Notes: generated by a model from the letters alone, not told the origin. A DNA stretch of 64,000 bases from Clostridium saccharoperbutylacetonicum N1-4(HMT) (GCF_000340885.1 NC_020291.1:2913001-2977000); one strand, 5' to 3'; shown: positions 32,573 to 41,427, counted from the stretch's first letter. Translations and numbers: made by a program.

Positions 32573-33173
32573 GGATTACATATCACCTTTAGTTTGCAAT
32601 AAAATGGTAAGTAAAGCACTTGAGGTACAACAACCACAGATTGATAATGTAATTGCTAATATTAATGATTTAACTAATCAAGGTTTTATTGAGTCAGCAA
32701 CATGGAGTTTAGATCTCTGGGAAGAAGAATTTGGAATTAAGTCAAAATTAAATGATACTTTAGAAAATAGAAGAAATCTAGTTTTAGCTAAGAAAAGAGG
32801 AACTGGAACAACTACAGTTGGAACAGTTAAAAATGTATGTAATAGCTTTGTAGATAAAACAACGGTTACTGAATATTCAAATGAATATTATTTTGATTTA
32901 TTACTAGAAAGCTATAATGGATTTCATAATTACCTTGAAGATCTAATGGAAATAATTGAAGATTTGAAGCCAGCTCATTTAAATGTTAATTATCATTTAA
33001 AAGCAATTACTCAATCAAATTTATATATAGCAAGTGTTGGATTTACTTCTGAAATAATTAATGTATATCCATGGACACCAAGCAACTTAGAATCTAAATT
33101 AGATGTTTATATTCCATCACATCAGCCATCAAGTTTAGAAAGTATAAATGTATATCCAAAGGAGGCGATTTAA
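32562..33173 (+). CDS. Tail protein, YmfQ/XkdU-like (DUF2313)
   Basis: 203 residues from ATG 32562, which overlaps the J-protein end and has GGGGTGGT upstream; an earlier in-frame start at 32547 has no site. It shows the XkdU pattern: LLKDYISPLVCNKMVSKALEVQQPQID, a DLWEEEFGIKSKLNDTLENRRNLVLAKKRG block and a C-terminal LMEIIEDLKPAHLNVNYHLK. It is a wedge-associated protein (T4 gp7-region analogue) placed before the fibre. The last 50 residues contain a repeated NVYPW/NVYPK motif. Confidence 0.8.
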   Translation: MLLKDYISPLVCNKMVSKALEVQQPQIDNVIANINDLTNQGFIESATWSLDLWEEEFGIKSKLNDTLENRRNLVLAKKRGTGTTTVGTVKNVCNSFVDKTTVTEYSNEYYFDLLLESYNGFHNYLEDLMEIIEDLKPAHLNVNYHLKAITQSNLYIASVGFTSEIINVYPWTPSNLESKLDVYIPSHQPSSLESINVYPKEAI

Positions 33174-34684
33174 TGGCAGAAAAGTTTTACAGTTTGCTTA
33201 CCAATATAGGAAAAGCAAAGATTGCTAATTCCATAGGACTTGGAACAAAAGTAAATTTTATGATAATGAAGGTTGGTGATGGTGGTGGATCCTATTACGA
33301 ACCAACAGAAGATCAAGCAGATTTAAAAAATACTACTTGGCAAGGTAATATAAATCATGTTGAGATAGATAATGATAATCCTAGTTGGCTAAATATTCAA
33401 GTAATGATTCCATCAAGTGTTGGAGGATTCACAATTAGAGAATATGGGGCATTTGATGAAGAAGGTAATATGTTAGGCATATGTAAATGTGCTGAAACAT
33501 ATAAACCTAAAATCGAAGATGGTTCTACTAAGGAGCTGCTTTTAAATTTAACATTAGCAGTTACAAATACTGAAAGTGTAAATTTAAAAATAGATCCAAC
33601 GATAATATTTGCTAAGAAATCAGAAATTGACCAACTTAGAACAGATATTAATGCACAATTGTCAGATTTTGTGTACCAAACAGCAGGAGGAACATCAACA
33701 TCAATAACACTAACAATGCAAACTTTGGTAAATGGTTATTTTAAGACATTTATTGCAAGTGCGAATAATAATGGAGCTGCAACAACTATAAATGGAAAGA
33801 AATTATATAAACCAGGAACAACAACAGCACCTAATTTAATTGCTGGGAAGGCATATACAGTTTGGTATAACCAAGCAGGTGATTGTTTTTTTATCAAAGC
33901 TAGTGCTGAAGGTGATGCAATAGCTGCCAATGTACTAGCCGGAAAGAAATTTAGTAATGATAATGATACTGGATTAGTTGGGACATTAGACTTAAGCAAT
34001 TTAGTAAGTGGAAATATAAAAAGTGGAGTAAGTATAAATGGTGTTAGTGGAAAAGCAAGTGTTGTAGATACATCAGACGCAAATGCATTAGCAGGACAGA
34101 TATTAAATGGACAGACTGCATATGTAAATGGAAATAAGGTTGCAGGTAATATGCCTAATCATAGTGGAGCAGATAGTCCTGCAAACAGTATAGCTGGAAC
34201 TGGTGCTGGCAGAATATATGTAAGACCACAAGCAGGATATTATGATGGCTCAGTTGCTTCATATGTAGATGATGGAAACTATAATCCAGCAAATATTGTA
34301 AGCGGTAAAAGTATATTGGGGCTCTGGGGAAGTGCAACAGTTGCAAGTTTGGGTGGTGTTAAAATTGCTAGTGGAACTATAACAAATATACAATATAATA
34401 GTTCAAATTCACAATATTATGGCACAATAAGTGGATTATCATTTACTCCGTCTATTATAATAATGTATTATGCTGGAGGTATAATACAATATCCTGATGC
34501 TATGATTGGAGTTTTTTGTTCTCAGTTTGTAGGGAATAAATATACAGTAACAAAAGCTAATGCTAGTGGTTATGGGAGTTATCTAGTAGATAGTACAAAT
34601 ATTTATAATGGAGGATTTAAACTCCCAACGTTTTGGGGATATTATACAAATTATCCTTGGCAATATATAGCAATAGGAAATTAA
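33173..34684 (+). CDS. Tail fibre protein with tail-collar domain (DUF3751)
   Basis: 503 residues, ATG overlapping the previous stop by one base, after AAGGAGGCG. Residues 1-150 are a phage tail-collar fibre domain (KFYSLLTNIGKAKIANSIGLG, FMIMKVGDGGGS, GGFTIREYGAFDEEGNM). Residues about 180-360 are low-complexity Ala/Asn/Gly/Ser-rich with recurring NVLAGKKF and GQILNGQTAYVNGNKVAGNMPNH-type units, as in shaft repeats. The last 100 residues are Tyr/Gly-rich, probably the receptor-binding tip. The collar portion attaches to the baseplate. Confidence 0.82.
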   Translation: MAEKFYSLLTNIGKAKIANSIGLGTKVNFMIMKVGDGGGSYYEPTEDQADLKNTTWQGNINHVEIDNDNPSWLNIQVMIPSSVGGFTIREYGAFDEEGNMLGICKCAETYKPKIEDGSTKELLLNLTLAVTNTESVNLKIDPTIIFAKKSEIDQLRTDINAQLSDFVYQTAGGTSTSITLTMQTLVNGYFKTFIASANNNGAATTINGKKLYKPGTTTAPNLIAGKAYTVWYNQAGDCFFIKASAEGDAIAANVLAGKKFSNDNDTGLVGTLDLSNLVSGNIKSGVSINGVSGKASVVDTSDANALAGQILNGQTAYVNGNKVAGNMPNHSGADSPANSIAGTGAGRIYVRPQAGYYDGSVASYVDDGNYNPANIVSGKSILGLWGSATVASLGGVKIASGTITNIQYNSSNSQYYGTISGLSFTPSIIIMYYAGGIIQYPDAMIGVFCSQFVGNKYTVTKANASGYGSYLVDSTNIYNGGFKLPTFWGYYTNYPWQYIAIGN

Positions 34685-34707
34685 AAATATTAAGGAGAAA
34701 TGTAAAT

Positions 34708-34989
34708 ATGCAAACATTGATAATTTATGACAATACAGGAACTATTTTTAGTTCACCGATAACAGGAAGTTATAAAAAACCACAAGGAGATTTAAAGTAT
34801 TTAGAAATAGAACTACCAGAAAATAAAGTTCTAAAAAGTATTGATACAAGTGAAACACCAAACATACCAATACTTGAAGATATACCTAAAACAGATTTAG
34901 AAAAAACACAAGATCAATTGCTAGAAACTCAAGCTCAATTGGCAAATTTACAAGAACAAATATTAGTAAAAGAAAATGGAGGTAAGTAA
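34708..34989 (+). CDS. Small fibre-associated protein
   Basis: 93 residues from ATG 34708 after AAGGAGAAATG. A beta-rich first half (TLIIYDNTGTIFSSPITGSYKKP, YLEIELPENKVLKSID) is followed by a C-terminal coiled coil (KTQDQLLETQAQLANLQEQI). Short proteins of this shape commonly follow tail fibre genes in clostridial phages and may be fibre chaperones or accessory subunits. No firm family. Confidence 0.6.
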   Translation: MQTLIIYDNTGTIFSSPITGSYKKPQGDLKYLEIELPENKVLKSIDTSETPNIPILEDIPKTDLEKTQDQLLETQAQLANLQEQILVKENGGK

Positions 34990-34990
34990 A

Positions 34991-35158
34991 ATGGATTTAA
35001 TCATGGAAAATCTTATTAACAACAAATTTTATGCAACTAAGGATGATGTAGAAAAGAAGCTGGGGGTATTCTTCGCATTTAATGTAATTACACAGGATGA
35101 ATATACAAAGTTGATGCAATTAGCAGAGAGTAAATATACTGAAACTAATGCATCATAG
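34991..35158 (+). CDS. Small XkdX-like tail protein
   Basis: 55 residues from ATG 34991 after GGAGGTAAG. The pattern NKFYATKDDVEKKLGVFFAFNVITQDEYTKLMQL resembles XkdX proteins, which have an Asp-Val helix followed by a V-x-Ile-Thr-x-(D/E)-E-Tyr turn. XkdX lies just after fibre genes in PBSX-like tails; its role is unknown. It ends the tail operon: a terminator follows at 35194. Confidence 0.6.
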   Translation: MDLIMENLINNKFYATKDDVEKKLGVFFAFNVITQDEYTKLMQLAESKYTETNAS

Positions 35159-35193
35159 TTAGAACTATCAATAAAATAAGTGTAGATAACATT

Positions 35194-35221
35194 AAAGACT
35201 TAGATAAAAAGTCTTTTTTTG
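35194..35221 (+). terminator. Terminator of the tail operon
   Basis: AAAGACTT (35194-35201) pairs with AAGTCTTT (35209-35216), continuing into a T-run. It separates structural genes from the secreted-protein and lysis region. Confidence 0.8.
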
Positions 35222-35324
35222 TTATCCATTTTAAGTAAGATAGTATAAATATGGATAATTAAACATGTAAAAATTTACTGAATTTCTTAGATATAAAGGA
35301 ATTTGTATTACGATTATTGTTGGA

Positions 35325-35369
35325 TTTAACAGGTATTAGAACTAAAATAAATATATGGAACGCGCGTTC
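35325..35369 (+). promoter_or_regulatory. Promoter with LexA-type SOS box
   Basis: A candidate promoter, TTTAAC (35325-35330), 17-base spacer, TAAATA (35348-35353), is followed four bases later by GAACGCGCGTTC (35358-35369), a perfect GAACNNNNGTTC LexA core. A repressor bound here would block initiation of the secreted Ig-like protein gene at 35402, so it should be induced by DNA damage. Confidence 0.65.
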
Positions 35370-35401
35370 ATTTATTATTGAAAATAAGGGAGAAATGATA
35401 A

Positions 35402-36484
35402 ATGAAAAATTACTTTAAAAAGTTTAGTATAATGTTTGTGATGTCTTTGACACTTATGCTAGGGTGCTGTGTCAATGTTTTTGCGGCAGATGATTTTGTA
35501 ACAGGAACTACTAATTTAAACAATACTACTGAAAATAGTGCAACACGTGGGGTACAATTAACAGCTCCAGAAAAAGGCTGGAAAAGATACGATAATAATT
35601 ATTCAGGAGTAAATTATACTGGAAATTGGCAAACTAATGATAATGCTAGTGATTTTTATAATAAATCTCTAAAATTTTCAACTGATGTAAATGCAAAAAT
35701 AACATTTTATGCTTATACATCAAAGATTAGATTTATATCTCCAATTACTATGTATTCATGGAGTGATGATGTCAAAATTAAAGTTGACGATAATGAATAT
35801 ACGTATAGTCATTATAATAGTACTTCTATATGGCAGACTATAGTATGGGAAAATTTAAAATTGGAAAAGAAAATTCATAAAATAGAAATAACTAATCCTA
35901 ATAATACGTTATACTGGTCAATTGATGCTATCGATATAGCTGAAGATGGTTATATTGTATCAAATGATGAATCAATAACATTAGATAAATCAACAATGAA
36001 TCTAACAGAAGGGGAAACAGGACAATTAATAGCAACAACAACTCCAGCAGGGGCACAAGTGACATGGAAATCAAGTGATCCTTCAATAGCAACAATAGAA
36101 GTAGATCCTACTAATGGTAAAATTACAAAGGTAAATGCACTTAAAGAAGGAACTTGTACAATAACAGCAACTATAGCAGATGGTAGCAATTTAAGTGCAT
36201 CATGTACTATAAATATAACTAAAAAAACTGAACCAACACCAGATAATCCAACAACTGATTCAAAAACAGGTGCAATCTTAATAATAAACTTAACAGATGG
36301 AGAAACAAAAGTATTTGATGTTTCAAGCTCAGAAGTTGATAAGTTTAAATCTTGGTACAATAATAAATCAGAATTCGAAAATAAGTTGACATATGTATTT
36401 AACAAGACAGTAAATTCAAACATATCAGTTGAGGAAGATGTTGTACATAATCAAATAACATCTTTTGAAATAAGAAAATATTAA
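35402..36484 (+). CDS. Secreted Ig-like (Big_2) protein A
   Basis: 360 residues, ATG after AAGGGAGAAATGATA. Signal peptide at 1-28 (KKFSIMFVMSLTLMLGCCVNVFA, cleavage near AFA/AD). Residues about 45-180 are a beta-sandwich, lectin-like domain (KGWKRYDNNYSG, KIRFISPITMYSW, SIDAIDIAEDGYIV). Residues about 190-275 are a Big_2 domain (ITLDKSTMNLTEGETGQLIAT, VTWKSSDPSIATI). A Pro/Thr linker leads to a unique C-terminal domain. There is no LPxTG anchor. It is a paralogue of the gene at 36877, and its promoter carries a LexA box. It could be a lysogen surface adhesin or an export-dependent tail accessory; neither is established. Confidence 0.72.
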   Translation: MKNYFKKFSIMFVMSLTLMLGCCVNVFAADDFVTGTTNLNNTTENSATRGVQLTAPEKGWKRYDNNYSGVNYTGNWQTNDNASDFYNKSLKFSTDVNAKITFYAYTSKIRFISPITMYSWSDDVKIKVDDNEYTYSHYNSTSIWQTIVWENLKLEKKIHKIEITNPNNTLYWSIDAIDIAEDGYIVSNDESITLDKSTMNLTEGETGQLIATTTPAGAQVTWKSSDPSIATIEVDPTNGKITKVNALKEGTCTITATIADGSNLSASCTINITKKTEPTPDNPTTDSKTGAILIINLTDGETKVFDVSSSEVDKFKSWYNNKSEFENKLTYVFNKTVNSNISVEEDVVHNQITSFEIRKY

Positions 36485-36502
36485 TATGTATTTTGCTATG
36501 AT

Positions 36503-36530
36503 GACACTTGCAGTAATGTAGGTGTCTTTT
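36503..36530 (+). terminator. Terminator of secreted protein A gene
   Basis: GACACTTGCA (36503-36512) pairs with TGTAGGTGTC (36517-36526) with a wobble, followed by TTTT. It is homologous to the terminator of the paralogue at 38091. Confidence 0.7.
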
Positions 36531-36876
36531 AATATTAGTGCGTACTAGGAAGATGAGGTGCACAAAATAAAATAGTAAAAACCAATAAATTAGTAGTAAT
36601 GAAGGTAGATTGAGTAGAAATATTTAGTCTATCTATTATTTTTGTATTTAAGGCTTACAAAATTATGGATAGTATTGGTATATAAATAATGTAGCTATAT
36701 ATAGTGTGTATTTTATACAGTTTTATGACAGGAAAAGACATTTTTTAGGTCAAAAGCCTAATATCAATAAGAATGTGAATGAGTACTTATTCTATTTAAT
36801 TTCTATTTTCTTTGAATGATTAGAAATTACATGTACACTATATAAAAAATAATTATTAAAAAGGGAGAAATGATAA
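36531..36876. other. Noncoding region between duplicated secreted-protein genes
   Basis: About 350 bases. Near 36552 GATGAGGTGCAC resembles the ribosome-site region of the XhlA-like gene (AAGAGGTGCAACATG at 38143) but has no start codon, suggesting that the duplication of the secreted-protein gene displaced or copied this junction. No LexA core is found here, in contrast to the upstream copy. The last 25 bases before 36877 closely copy those before 35402. Confidence 0.4.
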
Positions 36877-38049
36877 GTGAAAAATTACTTTAAAAAGTTT
36901 AGTACAATGTTTATAATGTTATTAGTTGTGATAGGTGTTGGAGTGATTCAAAATGGAACTGTAGCTAATGCGGCTACTATTGGGGAGCCATTGACTTCAC
37001 CAGAAGCTGGATGGACAGCTGTTGATGATACTGATAGTAAAATAGTATCTCCTAAAGGAACTATTAATAACTATACAGAGCGCTCACATTACAATCGTTC
37101 ATTAAGAATTGTTGCTGGAATGAATGGTAAAATAGTCTTTCAATTTTATGGAACTAAGTTTAGAATAATTTCTGAGATATCAAGTTTAAGAAGTAGTAAA
37201 ATAAATGTAAAGATTGATGGAATTAATGTGGACAATATCACCATGCAAGGAAATACTAGTGTGAATCAAGCTCTTGTATATGAAAAATTAGGGCTACCAT
37301 TAACAATTCATTATGTTATTTTAACTAATGTAGATGGTGGCATTGCAAATACGAATATGGATTTAGATGCAATACATTTAGATGATAATGGGTATTTGGT
37401 ACCATATGTTGAATCTATATCATTAAATAAAACATCACCTATCTTAACAGTAGGTGATTCAAGGCAATTAACAGCAATAACCACTCCATTAGGCTTGGAT
37501 CTAACTTGGACATCAAGTAATTCCAATATAGCAAGAGTAGATTCAACAGGAAAAGTTACTGGAGTAGCAGAAGGAGCAGTAATAATAAAAGCTACCACAG
37601 AAAACGGATTAACTGAAATATGCACAGTACCTGTAATGCCAAGAGGAACTGATCCAAATCTAGAACCAAGAGAATTAGAGTATATAGTTAATACTGCTCG
37701 TGCAAAAGGTGATAATACCAATAATCCTGGTGGAGAGGTCACAATTATATTTCATGGATCATCTGACACTACATTGAGTTTAGTAAAAACAGCAGATGTA
37801 AAAGATGTATGGATAGGAGATAATTTCACATATACTCTTGTTATAACCAATACTGGGTCAAAGACAGCTAAGGCAGTAGTGGTTAATGATCCAGCACCAA
37901 ACCATATTGATTTTAATGTTAGTGGAGTAACAACTACTCAAGGAACAGTTGATTCAAGTTCAACATCTAAAAATATTATAGTTAATGTTGGTGATATACT
38001 ACCTGGAGGGACAGTAACAATTAAAATTCCTTCAACTGTAATAGCATAA
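36877..38049 (+). CDS. Secreted Ig-like (Big_2) protein B with DUF11-type domain
   Basis: 390 residues from GTG 36877; the paralogue has ATG at the same place, so a start-codon substitution may lower translation. Signal peptide at 1-33 (KKFSTMFIMLLVVIGVGVIQ, cleavage near ANA/AT). Residues about 38-175 are the lectin-like domain shared with protein A (GWTAVDDTDSKIV, KFRIISEISSLRSSKINVKID, LDAIHLDDNGYLVPY), residues about 180-260 a Big_2 domain (LTWTSSNSNIARVDSTGKVTG), and residues 300-390 a DUF11-like domain (LVKTADVKDVWIGDNFTYT, VVNDPAPNHIDF). It has no visible wall anchor. Likely an extracellular adhesive protein expressed by the lysogen. Confidence 0.72.
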   Translation: MKNYFKKFSTMFIMLLVVIGVGVIQNGTVANAATIGEPLTSPEAGWTAVDDTDSKIVSPKGTINNYTERSHYNRSLRIVAGMNGKIVFQFYGTKFRIISEISSLRSSKINVKIDGINVDNITMQGNTSVNQALVYEKLGLPLTIHYVILTNVDGGIANTNMDLDAIHLDDNGYLVPYVESISLNKTSPILTVGDSRQLTAITTPLGLDLTWTSSNSNIARVDSTGKVTGVAEGAVIIKATTENGLTEICTVPVMPRGTDPNLEPRELEYIVNTARAKGDNTNNPGGEVTIIFHGSSDTTLSLVKTADVKDVWIGDNFTYTLVITNTGSKTAKAVVVNDPAPNHIDFNVSGVTTTQGTVDSSSTSKNIIVNVGDILPGGTVTIKIPSTVIA

Positions 38050-38090
38050 ATTGACTGTTTTAAAAGATAATTAAATATAAAGTTTGTAAA

Positions 38091-38120
38091 AGATACTTGC
38101 AGAAATGTAGGTATCTTTTT
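38091..38120 (+). terminator. Terminator of secreted protein B gene
   Basis: AGATACTTGCA (38091-38101) pairs with TGTAGGTATCT (38106-38116), followed by TTTTT. Confidence 0.75.
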
Positions 38121-38153
38121 ATTATAGAAATTTATTAGAAAAAGAGGTGCAAC

Positions 38154-38390
38154 ATGAATGACGAATTGGTAAAAGATAAATTAGAGAGGTGTGAAACTAG
38201 ACTTAATAATCATGGTGATAGGCTAGATAAACTTGAACAGGATGGAAGAGAGCTTAAAACAGAACTAAAGAACTTATGTGAAAATCTTAAAAATTTAACA
38301 AGTATGATGAAGTGGTTCATAACTGCTATTGGAGGAGCTTTAGTAAGCTTCTTTTTTTATGCAGTTCAAGCAGGAATATTTAATAAATAA
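38154..38390 (+). CDS. XhlA-type lysis/holin-associated protein
   Basis: 78 residues, ATG after AAGAGGTGCAAC. It has the XhlA layout: a charged coiled coil in the first 50 residues (RCETRLNNHGDRLDKLEQDGRELKTEL) and one C-terminal membrane helix (MMKWFITAIGGALVSFFFYAV). In PBSX, XhlA acts with XhlB and the amidase in host lysis. Here it starts the lysis cassette, ahead of an LLH-holin-like gene and a GH25 lysozyme. Confidence 0.85.
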   Translation: MNDELVKDKLERCETRLNNHGDRLDKLEQDGRELKTELKNLCENLKNLTSMMKWFITAIGGALVSFFFYAVQAGIFNK

Positions 38391-38409
38391 GAAAGAGAGT
38401 GATATAAAA

Positions 38410-38844
38410 ATGATAAAAGCATTAATAACAATTTTAGTGAAATTAGTAGAGGCTAAGTTAGAAAAAGCAGGAGTAGAAACATTAATTTTAAAGAATAAAA
38501 ATTATATTACTGTAGCTAAGCAAATATGGGATATGGTAGATGAAAACTTTAGAATTTCACAATCTATTGAGGAAAAAGTATCATCAAAGATAGATACATT
38601 TAATCTAGCATTATTAAAAGAATTTCCTGAGTTGAAACAGGATGATATTGATAAATTAAGACAATCTGTTGCTGGAAGTGTTAATGCTGGCAAACAAGCT
38701 GTATTAGATAATTCAACAATTTTAAAACAGCTACAAGAAAAAAATGATAAATTAGCTTTAGAAAATACAGATCTAAAAAATAAGTTAGCCAACATAAATG
38801 CTCAATCCACTGTAGTAAATACAGTTCAAGAAACTGTAGCATAA
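38410..38844 (+). CDS. Phage holin, LLH-family-like
   Basis: 144 residues from ATG 38410 after GAAAGAGAGTGAT. The family call rests on a weakly hydrophobic amphipathic N-terminus (MIKALITILVKLVEAKLEKA) followed by a conserved helical region (YITVAKQIWDMVDENFRIS, FPELKQDDIDKLRQSVAGSVN) and a coiled-coil tail. There is no strong transmembrane helix, so pore formation is uncertain and the XhlA-like protein may supply the membrane anchor. It lies between XhlA and the endolysin. Confidence 0.65.
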   Translation: MIKALITILVKLVEAKLEKAGVETLILKNKNYITVAKQIWDMVDENFRISQSIEEKVSSKIDTFNLALLKEFPELKQDDIDKLRQSVAGSVNAGKQAVLDNSTILKQLQEKNDKLALENTDLKNKLANINAQSTVVNTVQETVA

Positions 38845-38854
38845 GCTTAATATT

Positions 38855-38886
38855 CAGAGTGGTCTTTATGGCTGCTCTTATTTTTT
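38855..38886 (+). terminator. Hairpin after the holin-like gene
   Basis: CAGAGTGGTC pairs imperfectly with GGCTGCTCT, followed by TATTTTTT. It is a weaker terminator between holin and lysozyme genes. Confidence 0.45.
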
Positions 38887-38913
38887 ATCATAAATAAGAA
38901 AGGATGATGTACA

Positions 38914-39705
38914 ATGAAAGGTATAGATGTAAGTAATCATAATGGTAATATAAATTTTAACCAGGTAAAAATGGCAGGCGTTGAAGCTGTTTATATAAAA
39001 GCCACAGAAGGGACAACATTTACTGATAACTATTTAGAGACAAATTATTCAAATGCTCATTATGCAGGACTAAAGGCTGGCTTTTATCACTTTTTAGTTG
39101 GGACTAGTTCACCTGAGACTCAGGCAACTAGTTTTTATAACGCTATTAAGAATAAAACAAATGATCTTATTCCAATGCTTGACATAGAAACAAAATTTGA
39201 TGGGTTAATGGATTATGTTATTAGATTTATAAATAAGTTTAAAGAGCTATCAAGCTTTACTATAGGAGTTTATACTTATACTGGATTTATGGATAATCTA
39301 GATAATAGAATTGCAAATTACCCATTATGGGAGGCGAATTATAATAATGATCCATGGAACTTATCAGATAATTTTTTTACAAACAGGGTTGGACACCAAT
39401 ACACTGAAACAGGTTCAATCAACGGTATAAGTACAGCTTGTGATATCAATGATTTCAATGAAGGAATATTAATGAATACAACCGGTTATGTAATTACAAC
39501 TTATTTGCCTAATGGGTATCAAGGCAATAATGAATTTAATGGAGTGGATTCTGATTATGTACTTCAGTATTTTAAAGGCATACGTTGCTATTTCAGGGGG
39601 AATGAAAAAGGGGTATGGATAGAAACACAAATATTACCTTTAGAAAAATGTAGAGAACTCCAAAAAGTTCTAGGAAGTTGGTTCTATTCAATAGAAACAA
39701 AATAA
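38914..39705 (+). CDS. GH25 lysozyme (endolysin)
   Basis: 263 residues, ATG after AAAGGATGATGTAC. The GH25 muramidase fold covers residues 1-190: KGIDVSNHNGNINF with the first catalytic Asp, EAVYIKATEG, KAGFYHFLVG, and PMLDIETKF with the Asp/Glu pair, then YTYTGFMDNL and PLWEANYN. The C-terminal 70 residues (LPNGYQGNNEFNGVDSDYVLQYFKG, SWFYSIETK) are a distinct wall-binding module. No signal peptide is present, so it depends on the holin. It cleaves the N-acetylmuramic acid bond in peptidoglycan to lyse the host. Confidence 0.9.
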   Translation: MKGIDVSNHNGNINFNQVKMAGVEAVYIKATEGTTFTDNYLETNYSNAHYAGLKAGFYHFLVGTSSPETQATSFYNAIKNKTNDLIPMLDIETKFDGLMDYVIRFINKFKELSSFTIGVYTYTGFMDNLDNRIANYPLWEANYNNDPWNLSDNFFTNRVGHQYTETGSINGISTACDINDFNEGILMNTTGYVITTYLPNGYQGNNEFNGVDSDYVLQYFKGIRCYFRGNEKGVWIETQILPLEKCRELQKVLGSWFYSIETK

Positions 39706-39727
39706 TTTGATAATATTAGTATTTTTA

Positions 39728-39758
39728 GGGCATGGGAGAAATCCTATGCCCATTTTTT
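39728..39758 (+). terminator. Terminator of the lysis cassette
   Basis: GGGCATGGGA (39728-39737) pairs with TCCTATGCCC (39742-39751), followed by six T. It is almost identical to the hairpin at 41083-41106, one gene further on. Confidence 0.85.
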
Positions 39759-39830
39759 GCATTTAATTATATATTGTAGTAAATTATTTTGTGAGTGCAT
39801 ACTTAATAATTTTTAAGGAGATATTTAATT

Positions 39831-41063
39831 ATGGATACAAAAAAACTTATGAGTCAAAAATATGTACAAGTTATTATATCAAAATCAACTAATAAAAAAG
39901 GAGATATAAATGCTGTTGGGACAACCTTGATTGCAATCAGTATAAGCCTAATTTTATTATTTTTCTTTATGTTAGGATATTCATTTTTTTATGGAATTTA
40001 TTTCGGTAATGGTAAAGATAATATTTCTTTGCTAGAAATAGGGTTAAATATTATTCCGATAGAGCCTAAATTTGCAATAACTTTAGGTGTCTCAATGTTT
40101 ATAATAAGTACTCTGTTTATTATACCAATAAAAAACTTTGTATTTAAAAGAGGAGTAATATCAAAATTAATATATCTACTTTTAATTTGCTTTTTTTCAA
40201 TAGTAAGTATAGGGGCGCTAAAGGCTTCATTTAGAGGAACAGTATTATTTAATTTTAATGATATTTATATGATTTACATTCCATTGATTATTCCATTACT
40301 AATATTCTTCTCACTTTATATAGCTGACTGTTTGTTGAAAAAAAGATTTCTATTTATAATATCTCTAATAATAACGATCCCATTGATAAAAATAGTAATA
40401 TCTCAAATTATCAATTACACTAAATTTGATCTTAGAATATGGCTTCTACTATTTCTTTTGAGCGTTATTATGATTTTAATAATTGACGATATATTAGAGT
40501 TGATTTCTAACTTTTTTGTGAAAAGGCCATTTATTAAATTAAATAAAGAAATAAATACAGTTATATCATTTTTTACTTCATTTATATCGTTAATAAAAGA
40601 GTCTAAATTAACGAAAATTGCAAAAAAAATTAAACTTAGATTAGATATAGTAAATATTAATAAATCAATTAACTGGGATGAGTTAATGTTATCATTGATA
40701 ATGTGTATAGCAATCATGGCTATTATAAGTGCACCGTCAATTTACGCATCATTAGGTTCGTTTTATGGTACGAATTACGTTAGTAATAATACACAAATAA
40801 TAACCTATTCAAATAGAGGAGTTGAATTTCGAAAAATAGGGTATGTAATTGGATGCAAGGATGGAAATTATTACATATCAGAACATCCTAATAGAAATTT
40901 ACTTATTATAAAGGCGAGTGAAGTTACAATAGAGAGTCATATAATTGGTTGGCAAAATATTAAAGACAAATGGTACTACTTTAATTCAGATGGAGAAATA
41001 TTGATCAACGCAGAAACACCTGATGGATATAAAGTTGATGAAACTGGGGCATGGATTAAATAA
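39831..41063 (+). CDS. Multi-helix membrane protein with wall-binding-like tail
   Basis: 410 residues, ATG after AAGGAGATATTTAATT. Seven hydrophobic segments can be seen at about 28-58, 78-100, 112-133, 144-168, 174-195, 203-226 and 285-310, with a basic cytoplasmic loop before the last. The final 100 residues are probably outside the cell and end with a choline-binding-type repeat (IGWQNIKDKWYYFNSDGEI, then AETPDGYKVDETGAWIK). The family is not recognised. It has its own terminator, copied from the lysozyme gene terminator. It is a likely lysogen-expressed envelope gene, possibly for surface modification or superinfection exclusion; both are guesses. Confidence 0.6.
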   Translation: MDTKKLMSQKYVQVIISKSTNKKGDINAVGTTLIAISISLILLFFFMLGYSFFYGIYFGNGKDNISLLEIGLNIIPIEPKFAITLGVSMFIISTLFIIPIKNFVFKRGVISKLIYLLLICFFSIVSIGALKASFRGTVLFNFNDIYMIYIPLIIPLLIFFSLYIADCLLKKRFLFIISLIITIPLIKIVISQIINYTKFDLRIWLLLFLLSVIMILIIDDILELISNFFVKRPFIKLNKEINTVISFFTSFISLIKESKLTKIAKKIKLRLDIVNINKSINWDELMLSLIMCIAIMAIISAPSIYASLGSFYGTNYVSNNTQIITYSNRGVEFRKIGYVIGCKDGNYYISEHPNRNLLIIKASEVTIESHIIGWQNIKDKWYYFNSDGEILINAETPDGYKVDETGAWIK

Positions 41064-41082
41064 ATAGTAAAAATGTATTTAA

Positions 41083-41115
41083 GGGCATGGGAGAAATCCT
41101 GTGCCCTATTTTTTA
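41083..41115 (+). terminator. Shared terminator between convergent genes
   Basis: GGGCATGGGA (41083-41092) pairs with TCCTGTGCCC (41097-41106), followed by TATTTTTTATT. It sits between the membrane-protein gene and the converging gene at 41116-41427. Confidence 0.8.
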
Positions 41116-41427
41116 TTATCTTCTTTTACTAGAGTGAGTTTTATTTATAGTTGGTTTGTTAGAATGACTATTTTTTGAATAAGTTTTTGTTCCATATTTT
41201 CCAGTCCAAGGATTATAATTTCCTTTATAATCATAATTGTTTTTGTGTGTAGAATCTTTTGTTGTTCTCTTGTAAGGTTGTACTTTTGTTCCATTATGTT
41301 TGGTATACCCACTAACTGATGTATAAGACTTAGAAGATTTAGCATAAGCAGGTGTTGCAGGAACTGAAACTAATACAAAAGTTGCTATTGTAAGCAATGG
41401 AATTATTTTTTTAAATTTTCTAAACAT
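41116..41427 (-). CDS. Small secreted basic protein
   Basis: 103 residues, reverse strand, ATG after AAGGGGGAAAATT. The signal peptide (KKIIPLLTIATFVLVSVPATPAYA) is followed by a mature domain rich in Lys, Ser, Tyr, Thr and Asn: SYTSVSGYTKHNGTKVQPYKR, then YNPWTGKYGTKTYSK. This is the widespread short G-Y-x-(K/R)-x-(D/N)-G-T-x-V-x-x-Y family found in clostridia and bacilli, often near phage genes; function is unknown. It is probably cell-wall associated because of its charge. Confidence 0.7.
   Translation of the reverse strand: MFRKFKKIIPLLTIATFVLVSVPATPAYAKSSKSYTSVSGYTKHNGTKVQPYKRTTKDSTHKNNYDYKGNYNPWTGKYGTKTYSKNSHSNKPTINKTHSSKRR

Noticed and set aside
35950..36423. 157-codon reverse open frame opposite secreted protein A, and a similar 143-codon one at 37311-37742
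   Set aside because: Antisense to a clear secreted-protein gene, no ribosome site; both arise from the same repeated Thr/Ser-rich coding sequence.
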